This document shows positions 8,290-15,899 of a stretch of DNA of 64,000 nt, one piece after another (position 1 is the first letter of the stretch; every line of letters starts with the position of its first letter). The notes under the pieces were generated by a model that worked only from the letters and a program-made list of their open reading frames with translations, had not been told where the DNA came from and did not search any database. The translations under genes were made by a program, and so were the position numbers. This stretch comes from CAVRXQ01 sp963725215 (GTDB taxonomy: Bacteria; Actinomycetota; Acidimicrobiia; Acidimicrobiales; Bog-793). The stretch covers positions 61,743-125,742 of the forward strand of contig CAVRXQ010000004.1 in assembly GCA_963725215.1 (NCBI GenBank), given 5' to 3'.

Positions 8290-9501
8290 TCACAAGCTCC
8301 AGAGCGCCTCCGTCGGCGACAACCTCGCCGCCCTCAGCGCGGGCCAGAGGCCCACGATCGCGCCGATCAGCAACGCCGCGCCGAGGCCGCCAGCCCATGC
8401 CACCACCGGCACGACAACCGACCAGTGCTTCACCGAGGCGTAAACAGCGGTGGAAAGCGCGCCCAACACCACGCCCACCGCCCCGCCAAGCAAGCCGAGA
8501 AGCATCGCCTCCGAAAGGAATTGGGTACGGATCTGGCCCCGCGTCGCGCCGAGCGCACGCCGCAATCCGATCTCCGAGCGGCGCTCGAGCACCGATATGA
8601 CCATGATGTTCGCGACGCCGACCGCACCGACTAGCAGTGCGACCGCGCCGAGTCCGAGGAACAGCCCATTCAACGCAGCTTGCGCGTCAGCCTGCGCGAC
8701 GAGGGCCGCCGACGGCTGGCTCACGTCGACCGAGCTCGGCGATTCCGGATTCGCGGTCGAGGCGAGGATCCCGTCGACGGCGTTCACGTCAGCGGTGTTC
8801 TTCACGGTGCGGACGTAGATCTCCGATGGATGTCCGTCGAAGTTGAAGTACTTCTCCGCGGCAGAAAAACCGATCATCACCTCGGAGTCGACCTCCGGAG
8901 TCAGAACCGAATGGTTCAAGATGCCGATCACGTAGAACCACATGTTGCCGACCCAGATGCGCTCGCCGTTGAACACCTTGTCGATGCCAAGGCGCTGCGC
9001 AGCAGCCGCCCCAAGAACGCACACTGGTTCGTTCGCGTCCGCGGCGTTCAGGAAGTGCCCGGTGCGAACGCTCGCACCGACGTCCTTCGGAAGCCCGAGG
9101 CTCGTCGCGTCGACGCTCAACGCGTTTGTGTCGATCGTCGGTATCAACGGGCTGCGGTACGCGTTGAGGTTCGAGACCGATCCGGTGTACTGCACTTCGG
9201 TGACCGGTCCGATGCGCCCGATCATCCCCGGTGCCGGCTTCGGAAGTTCCGCCGTCTGCCCGAAAAGTGTCTGGCCGTTCGTCACCGTGAGCAGGTTCGT
9301 CCCGAGCTGGTTGATCTCGGCGAGCAGGCCCGCTTCGGACGACGACGACAATCCGAGTACCGCGACGATCGCTGCGACGCCGATCGCGATGCCGAGAGCG
9401 GAGAGTCCGGCGCGCAACTTGCGGGTTCTGACACCAACGCTCGCGAGCCGCAGGAAATCGGCGGCACCGAGCCTCGACGTCGTGACCGGTCGGGCGCTCA
9501 T
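8290..9501 (-). CDS. MacB-like ABC transporter permease (FtsX/MacB_PCD)
   Basis: The 403-residue protein has an N-terminal membrane helix (~28-50), a large extracytoplasmic MacB_PCD domain (~55-265) and three C-terminal FtsX-type helices (~275-395). ERRSEIGLRRALGATRGQI is the standard coupling region for contact with the ATPase. MacB-type mechanotransmitters move substrates or drive reactions in the envelope rather than pumping through the helices. The start overlaps the ATPase stop by 4 bp. In a Gram-positive setting the system probably serves efflux, peptide handling or envelope maintenance. Confidence 0.88.
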   Translation of the reverse strand: MSARPVTTSRLGAADFLRLASVGVRTRKLRAGLSALGIAIGVAAIVAVLGLSSSSEAGLLAEINQLGTNLLTVTNGQTLFGQTAELPKPAPGMIGRIGPVTEVQYTGSVSNLNAYRSPLIPTIDTNALSVDATSLGLPKDVGASVRTGHFLNAADANEPVCVLGAAAAQRLGIDKVFNGERIWVGNMWFYVIGILNHSVLTPEVDSEVMIGFSAAEKYFNFDGHPSEIYVRTVKNTADVNAVDGILASTANPESPSSVDVSQPSAALVAQADAQAALNGLFLGLGAVALLVGAVGVANIMVISVLERRSEIGLRRALGATRGQIRTQFLSEAMLLGLLGGAVGVVLGALSTAVYASVKHWSVVVPVVAWAGGLGAALLIGAIVGLWPALRAARLSPTEALWSL

Positions 9502-10259
9502 CGCGAAGGTGACAATGTCGGAACGGCGTTGTCGGCGACGATGCGCCCGTCGAGCAGCTGAACCTGCCGAGGAAGCCGCGCCGCGACGGATCGGTCGTGG
9601 GTGACTACGACGATCGTCGAGCCGTCCGAGTTCAAGTCGACGAAGAGGTCGAGGATCGCCTGGCCGGTTGTCTGGTCGAGGTTTCCCGTCGGTTCGTCGG
9701 CAAAGACGATCTGCGGTCGTCCGACGATCGCCCGGGCGATCGCGACGCGTTGACGTTCGCCGCCGGATAGCTCGGTCGTTCGCGAGAGCGCGCGTGCGTA
9801 CAGGCCGACGCGCCCGAGTGCTTCGAGCGCCCTCGCCCTTCGCTGCGGCAGCGGAACGCCCGCGTAGAGCAGACCGTCGCCGACGTTGTCGATGACGCGT
9901 TGGTGCTCAGACAAGAAGAACTGCTGAAAGACGAAGCCGATTCGCGTCGCGCGCAGCGCCGACACCGCTCGGTCGTCGAGCGCCTCGATTGCCAGTCCCG
10001 TGATCCGCACGGAGCCCGACGTCGGCCGATCGAGGGTTCCCATGAGATGCAGCAGGGTCGACTTCCCAGATCCCGAGGGGCCGACGATCGCGACGAGCTC
10101 ACCTGCGTCGATCCGCAGGTTCACGTGATCGAGGGCCAGCAAAGGCGGAACGCTCGGGTAGACCTTCGTCGCATCGATGAGCTCGATGACCGGCACGCCG
10201 GTGCCCTGGCGCGAATATCCGGGCACGACGACCGAAGCGGGAGTCGATGTGGACATCAC
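9498..10259 (-). CDS. MacB/LolD-like ABC transporter ATP-binding protein
   Basis: This 253-residue ATPase has Walker A GPSGSGKSTLLHLMG, Q-loop FVFQQFFL, signature LSGGERQRVAIARA, Walker B IVFADEPTGNLD and the H-loop VVTHD. The DEPTGNLD form is characteristic of the MacB/LolD/FtsE branch. It drives the permease encoded next, with which it overlaps by 4 bp, and its GTG overlaps the adaptor stop (GTGA); ATG 10256 is an alternative start. It differs clearly from the DrrA-type ATPase at 613, so the two exporters are not duplicates. Confidence 0.92.
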   Translation of the reverse strand: MMSTSTPASVVVPGYSRQGTGVPVIELIDATKVYPSVPPLLALDHVNLRIDAGELVAIVGPSGSGKSTLLHLMGTLDRPTSGSVRITGLAIEALDDRAVSALRATRIGFVFQQFFLSEHQRVIDNVGDGLLYAGVPLPQRRARALEALGRVGLYARALSRTTELSGGERQRVAIARAIVGRPQIVFADEPTGNLDQTTGQAILDLFVDLNSDGSTIVVVTHDRSVAARLPRQVQLLDGRIVADNAVPTLSPSR

Positions 10260-12274
10260 AGCGCCGGCACGACGACGCGTTGGCCTGCGGCGATACCCGA
10301 CCCGCTCACCTGCACGAGCCCAGCGGCGTCGTCGAAGACCCCGAGGCTCACCGGAACGAGGCTGTGCACGCCTGTCGACGACACCTCTTCGACCGCGTAA
10401 CCGCCGCCCGAAAGGGCGAGGAGTGCGTCGACGGGTACGACGAGCGCGTTGGCGACGCTGGCGGTCGTGATCGAGACGTTGACGCTCGCTTGGTCGAGAT
10501 TGCCGGCGAGCTTCGAGTTGGCGAGCGTCACAGTGACCGGCACGGTTGGCGTCCCGCCGGTGTTTCCCGCCGGCGTCGTCGCGACGGTGCCGACCGAGGA
10601 GACGGTGCCCGAAATCACCGAGTTGTCGGGCAGGGTGACCGAGACCGCATCTCCCACCTTGATGTCCGGCGCGAGGTTGGCGTCGAGGCTGATGCTCACC
10701 ACGTGGGTTGTCGAACTCGCCGAAAGGACGGGAGATCCCGCCATCGCCGCAGAACCCAGCGTCGCCGTGTCGCTCGTCACGAGAAGGGGCCCGGGTTCGA
10801 CGACGACGTCGCCGAGCGCAACCTCACCGGTCGCGGGCACGCCGAGCGATCGTTGCCACGCTTCGACGTCATTCTTCGTCGCCACACCGAAGTGCCCAGA
10901 CGCGGAGATCCCCGCGCCGAACCCGAGGGCGATCAGGTTCTGTTGCAACTCCGCGACGTCGGGACCGTTCGAGACGCCGAGGTACAACGCCCGATACGGG
11001 ATCGTCGTGCCGTAGAACAACGGCACCGAGCGGCCGTCGAGCGAGTAGACGGACTGGCCTCGGGAGATGTTCCGGCCGACCGGCGCGATCGCGGTGAAAC
11101 GCGATCCCGAGTTCGTCGTCTGCGACTGCGCCGCCGCGAGCACCTGCTCGTCGGCCGACAGCGTCGCCTGGTCAGTGGCGATCGTCGCCTCGTCCTGTTG
11201 CACAGTCGAGCCGTTGTCGATGAGGTCGACCGCGAGGGCGTCCTTAGCGCTCTTCAGGGCGGCCGAATCGTCCTTGACGATCGTTCTCTGCGCGACGCAT
11301 GACGACTGCGCGCTCTGGAACAGCCCGGTCTGGCCGGTCGCCGTGCCGAGCGAGTTCGAGGCGACGAGTTCGAAGTCGTAGGTCCTGTTCGGCGAGAGCC
11401 CCGTGATCGTGGCCGTGACGGTGACGTCCGACGAACCGTCGCCTGCGCTCTCGACGGGCGTGGTCGAGGCGAGCGAAGACGACGACCCCCACTTGAAGTA
11501 GTACGTCGTCGCCAGTCCTCCTGGGTTCACCGTTCCGGACAGAGTCTCCGAGGTCGACGACACCGTGTTCGCGCTCCCGGTCGAAACGACCGGGACCGAG
11601 GTGACAGGCGGCGTCGATCCCGTCGTGCCCTGTTCCATCACTCCCCCTTCCATCGGTCCATGCGTCCCGCCGGTCGCGCCGGTCGGGTTGTTGGACGAGC
11701 CGCCCGATCCGGGCGACGAACTCGAACTGATGGGGGTCGTGACGGTGAGCGACGACGAAGCCGGGCATCCGAGGGTCTCATCCTCGGTCAGCTGGGTCTT
11801 CGCCTCCGAGAGCGACTTTTCGTCAGAAGTGACCGTCGCGCGCGCATCACGAATCGTCGCCGTCCCGGACTTCGACTCGAGACGCTTCGTCGTCGTGAGC
11901 GCGGCCTCGTCTGACTTGAGCTTCGACTCGTCGGTTGCGACGGTCTGTTGGGCCTGGGTGATCGCGGACGACACCGTGCCGGTCGGCAAAGAGACGGTGT
12001 ACGAGCCCGAGTAGCCGAGCGTCCCGGTCACCTGGGTCTGCTGAGTCAGCGACTGTTCCTTCACCGTCTGTGTCGACGTCGGATACGAGTTGTCCTTCAA
12101 AGAACCCGATGCGTTTGTGTTCGTCTTGAATGGATCGGTCACCCCGATCGCGACTCCGGCCACGACGAGCGCGACAACGACGAGCGCGACGATCAGCCGT
12201 CGCCTGGAATACCAGGGCGATCGGCGTAAAGCCGACGTCACCTCGTTTAGGTGCGGCTCGGATTGGCTATCCAT
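10256..12274 (-). CDS. MacA/HlyD-like adaptor with Fn3-like insert and peptidoglycan-binding domain
   Basis: The 672-residue adaptor is anchored by one N-terminal helix (~27-45). Two charged, Ala/Lys/Asp-rich helices at ~102-166 and ~327-385 look like the two arms of an HlyD coiled-coil hairpin. Between them lie a Ser/Gly/Thr-rich linker (~175-225) and a beta domain resembling Fn3 (~225-320, with TYYFKWG and GLSPNRTYDFELVASNSLG). A peptidoglycan-binding type 1 domain follows at ~436-486, then beta-barrel and membrane-proximal domains. It likely links the MacB-like permease to the cell wall. An SD (aggagg) lies ~10 bp before ATG 12274, and the gene leads into the ATPase by a 4-bp overlap. Confidence 0.85.
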   Translation of the reverse strand: MDSQSEPHLNEVTSALRRSPWYSRRRLIVALVVVALVVAGVAIGVTDPFKTNTNASGSLKDNSYPTSTQTVKEQSLTQQTQVTGTLGYSGSYTVSLPTGTVSSAITQAQQTVATDESKLKSDEAALTTTKRLESKSGTATIRDARATVTSDEKSLSEAKTQLTEDETLGCPASSSLTVTTPISSSSSPGSGGSSNNPTGATGGTHGPMEGGVMEQGTTGSTPPVTSVPVVSTGSANTVSSTSETLSGTVNPGGLATTYYFKWGSSSSLASTTPVESAGDGSSDVTVTATITGLSPNRTYDFELVASNSLGTATGQTGLFQSAQSSCVAQRTIVKDDSAALKSAKDALAVDLIDNGSTVQQDEATIATDQATLSADEQVLAAAQSQTTNSGSRFTAIAPVGRNISRGQSVYSLDGRSVPLFYGTTIPYRALYLGVSNGPDVAELQQNLIALGFGAGISASGHFGVATKNDVEAWQRSLGVPATGEVALGDVVVEPGPLLVTSDTATLGSAAMAGSPVLSASSTTHVVSISLDANLAPDIKVGDAVSVTLPDNSVISGTVSSVGTVATTPAGNTGGTPTVPVTVTLANSKLAGNLDQASVNVSITTASVANALVVPVDALLALSGGGYAVEEVSSTGVHSLVPVSLGVFDDAAGLVQVSGSGIAAGQRVVVPAL

Positions 12275-12277
12275 GGA

Positions 12278-12656
12278 TCACGATCCTCCTGGGAGTAGGG
12301 AAGCACGCACCTTTTGCGCCCGCTTGAACGAGGCCGAATTGATCACCGAAGGCCCGATCCGAACGCCGATCAGATGGCTCGAGATCGTCGGATCTGGGAA
12401 GTTCGGAATTCCGTGTGAGCGGATGCACTGAGAGAACTTGAGGAGCTGGGAAACGGAGCGCCTCGGTGTAGTTCGCCTTGACCGAGGCCGATTCTTTTGA
12501 TCCGCTTCCCGGAGCGGTCGTCGTCGTCGAAGATCCGAGACTCGCCACGCCCGGATTCGTCGCCCCACCACGCGCCGCGACGAGGACGTCGAGCGCGACG
12601 AGAGCCGGGACGGCGACGGACTCGGCGCGCTGGGTCTTCCCTCCTCGTCCGGACAC
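12278..12656 (-). pseudogene. Second CMRxHG/FPDP-type small protein, frame-disrupted
   Basis: The N-terminal part reads in one frame as a signal-like stretch (VPALVALDVLVAARGGATNPG) and a Thr/Ser/Gly linker. The C-terminal part, LLKFSQCIRSHGIPNFPDP and onward to LLPGGS, continues in another frame with a stop at 12278. The switch falls near 12440-12455. No lipobox Cys is visible (VAARGG where VAACGG would be expected), so a second change may be present. It belongs to the same family as the lipoprotein at 7618-8158. It ends just before the adaptor start and its last codons contain the adaptor's SD, so it is the first gene of that operon. Start uncertain. Confidence 0.5.
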
Positions 12657-12731
12657 GCCGCTCTCATCTCCCACTGGACTGCCGACCTCGATTCTTCGCT
12701 CGGTAAATCTGTCACTGTTGTACGCGACCGG

Positions 12732-12775
12732 CGGTTACACGACGGTTACGTGTGCTCAGGTGACCGGCGTAACCG
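12732..12775. promoter_or_regulatory. Candidate OmpR-type response-regulator binding site
   Basis: Two copies of CGGTTAC lie at 12732-12738 and 12743-12749, exactly 11 bp apart, with an inverted copy GTAACCG at 12769-12775. OmpR-family regulators usually bind tandem repeats spaced by one helical turn. The site lies between the divergent small-protein/MacAB-like operon and the response-regulator gene at 12844, so it could control both. This is pattern-based; no promoter boxes were firmly identified. Confidence 0.45.
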
Positions 12776-12843
12776 TCTCGCAACCGGCGTCGGCGCAGAG
12801 TTCCGGTAGAAGTTCGGATCGGAACCGAAAACGAGGTCTAGAG

Positions 12844-13497
12844 GTGCGGGTACTGGTCGTCGAGGACGACGAAGAACTGGCGGAGAACATCGCGATCGGC
12901 CTGCGCCGCGAGGAAATGGCCGCCGACGTGAGCTTGGACGGAAAAAGTGCGCTTGAACGGGCGCTCGTGAACTCGTACGACGTCATCGTGTTGGATCGCG
13001 ACCTGCCCGAGATGCACGGCGATCACGTTTGTGAGGAGCTGCGGTCAAACGAGGCAACGGCTCGCATATTGATGCTTACGGCGTCGGGATCGATCGCAGA
13101 CAGAGTCGAAGGACTCGGTATCGGTGCTGATGATTACCTCCCAAAGCCGTTCGCCTTCGCGGAGCTCGTCGCGCGCGTCCGCGCGCTCGCCCGACGAGCG
13201 CATCCCGCCGTCGGCCCGCTGCTCTCGCGTGGTGATCTCGTGTTGGACTCCGCGAAGCACGAGGCATCGCGCGACGGCCATTCGCTCGAGCTCGGGCCGA
13301 AAGAGTTCGCGGTGCTCCAGCTCCTCCTCGAGGCGAACGGAAGGGTCGTGTCGGCCGAGGAGATGCTCGAACGGGTGTGGGACGATGCGATGGATCCGTT
13401 CACTTCCTCCGTGAAGGTCACAATCAGCCGTCTTCGCGCCAAGCTCGGTGAGCCGCCCTTAATCGAGACCATCTCGCGGACTGGCTACAAGATCTGA
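12844..13497 (+). CDS. Two-component response regulator, OmpR/PhoB family
   Basis: This 217-residue DNA-binding regulator starts with a receiver domain (VRVLVVEDDEE; phospho-acceptor Asp in DVIVLDRDLPEMHG, ~51; switch Thr in MLTASG; Lys in YLPKPF). It ends with a winged-helix effector domain (LGPKEFAVLQLLLEANGRVVS, then SVKVTISRLRAKLG). GTG 12844 gives the exact receiver N-terminus; the open frame upstream lacks homology-like sequence. The histidine kinase follows after 5 bp. Position and the nearby direct repeats suggest it controls the MacAB-like operon opposite. Confidence 0.92.
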   Translation: MRVLVVEDDEELAENIAIGLRREEMAADVSLDGKSALERALVNSYDVIVLDRDLPEMHGDHVCEELRSNEATARILMLTASGSIADRVEGLGIGADDYLPKPFAFAELVARVRALARRAHPAVGPLLSRGDLVLDSAKHEASRDGHSLELGPKEFAVLQLLLEANGRVVSAEEMLERVWDDAMDPFTSSVKVTISRLRAKLGEPPLIETISRTGYKI

Positions 13498-13502
13498 GGT
13501 CG

Positions 13503-14864
13503 ATGATGACGCATCTAATCGAACTCAGGAAGCGGGCGGCGCGAATCGAGTGGCGCGCGATCTTCCGCAAACCACGGCCGAGTGTGAGACTTCGACTCAC
13601 CGCTCTCTACGGCTCACTCTTCGTCCTTGCTGGAGGCGGTGTCGTGGCCGTCACGAACCTTCTCGTGCGCGTCCTCGCCCCGTCGCGCTTCTACGTCGAA
13701 GTCCCGGCGATCACCGCCTTGCTGAAAGGCGTAAGACCGCAGCAGAGAAGATCCGCGATCCAAGGATCGATCTCGATCTCGAACGGAATAAGGACGAATT
13801 TCGTGCACATTCCGACCGGCGCAGGGGCTCCGTCACCCCAGACTCTGGCCAACAGGGCGGTCCACATCGTGATCACCAATGCGATCGTGCAGCAGAACTC
13901 GGACCAGCACGCGCTGTTGTTGTGGTCGATCGTCGGATTCGCCGTCATGGCCGTCGTTTCCGTGGTGCTCGCATGGTGGCTCGCGGGACGCGCGCTTCGG
14001 CCGCTGCGACAGATCACCGCCACCGCGAACGCCATCTCGGCGACCAACCTGCACGAGCGCCTCGGCCTCGCCGGCCCAGACGACGAGCTCAAAGGACTCG
14101 CCGCGACCTTCAACCGGCTGCTCGGCCGACTGGAGGTGGCATTCGAGGCCCAGCGCCGCTTCGTCGCCAACGCGTCGCACGAACTACGGAGCCCGCTCGC
14201 TCGCCAGCGCGCCGTCGCAGAAGTCGCGCTCTCCGATCCGAACGCGACGGTCCGCTCGTTGCGCGAGAGCTACGAGCGAGTGATCGCCGCCGGTGAGGAA
14301 GAAGAACGGCTGATCGCCTCGCTCCTGCTGCTCGCGCGCAGTGACCGGGGCATCGAACGCAAGTCTCCCGTCGACCTCGACGAGATCGTCCGTAGGACCG
14401 TCGCCTCGCTCACCGCCGAAGCGGGAGAAAAAGAAGTGCAGGTCGCGGCGTCCCTCGACGCCGCCCTGATCATGGGCGACCCCGAGCTTGTGGAACGACT
14501 GGTCGTAAACCTCGTCGAGAACGCGATCGAACACAACCGCCGCGGGGGTTTCGTCAAGATCACAACGAACGCAAACGCCCGAGGCACCTGCTTGAAGATC
14601 GAGAACTCAGGAGCGATCGTCGGCCCGAACGACGTCGAGCGATTGCTGCGGCCGTTCGAGCGAACGGGCGGCGCGCGGACGAAACACAACGGCAGGTTCG
14701 GTCTCGGTCTTTCGATCGTCGACACGATCGCGCGCGCCCACGACGCGCCGCTTTCCGTGCGCGCCCACGATGAGGGCGGGCTGGAGGTCACCGTCGAATT
14801 TCCCGTACGACCGTCGCCCGACGCGCCGGCGGCGAGGCCCGATTCTCCGCCCTTGAGCGAGTAG
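13503..14864 (+). CDS. Sensor histidine kinase
   Basis: The 453-residue membrane kinase has TM1 at ~34-56, an ~80-residue extracellular sensor, TM2 at ~137-160, a HAMP domain (~161-212), a HisKA domain with the phospho-His at ~226 (FVANASHELRSPL) and an HATPase domain (N-box VVNLVENAIEHN, G-box RFGLGLSIVDTIARAH). The extracellular sensor has no recognisable ligand-binding motif. It is paired with the regulator 5 bp upstream. The genomic setting resembles envelope-stress or antimicrobial-peptide sensing systems that control MacAB-type exporters. Confidence 0.92.
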   Translation: MMTHLIELRKRAARIEWRAIFRKPRPSVRLRLTALYGSLFVLAGGGVVAVTNLLVRVLAPSRFYVEVPAITALLKGVRPQQRRSAIQGSISISNGIRTNFVHIPTGAGAPSPQTLANRAVHIVITNAIVQQNSDQHALLLWSIVGFAVMAVVSVVLAWWLAGRALRPLRQITATANAISATNLHERLGLAGPDDELKGLAATFNRLLGRLEVAFEAQRRFVANASHELRSPLARQRAVAEVALSDPNATVRSLRESYERVIAAGEEEERLIASLLLLARSDRGIERKSPVDLDEIVRRTVASLTAEAGEKEVQVAASLDAALIMGDPELVERLVVNLVENAIEHNRRGGFVKITTNANARGTCLKIENSGAIVGPNDVERLLRPFERTGGARTKHNGRFGLGLSIVDTIARAHDAPLSVRAHDEGGLEVTVEFPVRPSPDAPAARPDSPPLSE

Positions 14865-15057
14865 CGCCGCAACAGCGTCTTTCGGGCCGTCGGAATCGAT
14901 GTGCCCCGGGGATCGAACAAGGTCGCCGCGAGCACGAGACGTTGATCCACGACCGCCAATCTTGGTCAAACATGCAACGCCGCCCTCACGTCCGTGTTCC
15001 CATTCGGTACACGCACGAGGGGTTGCCTAGGTGGCGATCAACCTTGCGAGTGTCGCC

Positions 15058-15087
15058 CGGGATTCGCGAGTCGAGAAGCGAATCCCG
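15058..15087. terminator. Perfect 10-bp hairpin downstream of the histidine kinase
   Basis: The arms CGGGATTCGC (15058-15067) and GCGAATCCCG (15078-15087) are perfectly complementary with a 10-nt loop. It sits between the convergent histidine kinase and TetR genes, where a bidirectional terminator would be expected. Only a short pyrimidine stretch (cctcttt) follows, so intrinsic termination is plausible but not certain. Nothing else is recognisable in the rest of 14865-15159. Confidence 0.5.
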
Positions 15088-15159
15088 CCTCTTTACTGGC
15101 CGTGACCGGTCCGGTTGCTGTTGTTCGGGGCGAACTCAGGAAGCCGCGCCCTTGTCCGA

Positions 15160-15811
15160 TCAGTCCTGCGCGATCGACCTCGCCGATGGGCGGAGCCCGT
15201 CGAGAATCATCGGAACGAGGCGGGCGCTCTGCTCCGCGCTGAGCGTCGCGCTCATGCACATTGGACCGAGGAGCTGCATGACGTCGGAACCGGTCACGTC
15301 GCTGCGGACGACGCCGGCACGCTGTGCCCTGTCGATGACGAGCTGCATCGCGGCGTCAAGACGCTGGCGGGACTGCAGCTTCAAATCGGGATTCTTCTCG
15401 AACGCTTCGTGCAGCTCGTTCAAGAAGTTGCGCTTGCTTCAGCGCGTAGCGGACGAAGGCAGCGATGAACGCTTCGACCGCCGCCCACGGATCAAGCTCG
15501 GAGACCGCTGTCTCCGCTGTCGCGACCACTTGATCGACATCGGTGCGGTACACCGCTTCGACGAGGTCGATGCGCCTCGGGAAGTGGCGGTAAAGCGTCC
15601 CGATCCCCACACCGCCCCGGCGGGCGACCGCTTCCAACGACGCGCCGCCGCCCTCTTCGGCGAAGACCTGGCGGGCCGCGGCGACGATCGCCTCGTAGTT
15701 GCGACGAGCGTCGGCCCGCATCGGTCGGTCGGCGTCGCCTTCCAGATCCGCGGCGTCGACGACCGCCTCAGCGGCTCCTTGTCGACCCACCACGCGTCTC
15801 ACGCCTTTCAT
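15160..15811 (-). CDS. TetR-family repressor of the adjacent MFS exporter (frameshifted)
   Basis: From ATG 15811 a TetR helix-turn-helix domain is clear (ASLEAVARRGGVGIGTLYRHFPRRIDLVEAVY). Near 15425-15440 the frame changes: ALKQ reads on as AQLLERAARSV in the original frame, whereas the next frame gives NFLNELHEAFEKNPDLKLQ and a typical ligand-binding C-terminus ending at 15160. One extra base in a GCGC tract explains it. The gene is divergent from the MFS exporter, and the intervening region holds a duplicated palindrome overlapping the exporter promoter, the classic local-repressor arrangement. Confidence 0.78.
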
Positions 15812-15824
15812 TACGAAAAAGGAC

Positions 15825-15875
15825 TTGCTAACCGGAGGCACCCTCCGTATACTAACCGGAGGAAGCTTCCGCTTA
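15825..15875 (+). promoter_or_regulatory. Promoter of the MFS exporter with two embedded TetR operators
   Basis: A -35 (TTGCTA, 15825-15830) and -10 (TATACT, 15848-15853) are separated by 17 bp. In the spacer lies CGGAGG-CAC-CCTCCG (15833-15847), a perfect palindrome. A second imperfect copy, CGGAGG-AAG-CTTCCG, lies at 15857-15871, 24 bp further between centres. Both sit in a direct repeat of CTAACCGGAGG. TetR dimers on these sites would cover the promoter. A possible SD (ggaaagg) precedes ATG 15900. Confidence 0.75.
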
Positions 15876-15899
15876 CTCAGAATATCAGCGGAAAGGTCA

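Noticed and set aside
10247..11302. Plus-strand frame opposite the MacA-like adaptor
   Set aside because: Its Arg/Asp-rich composition mirrors the real minus-strand gene; no motif is present.
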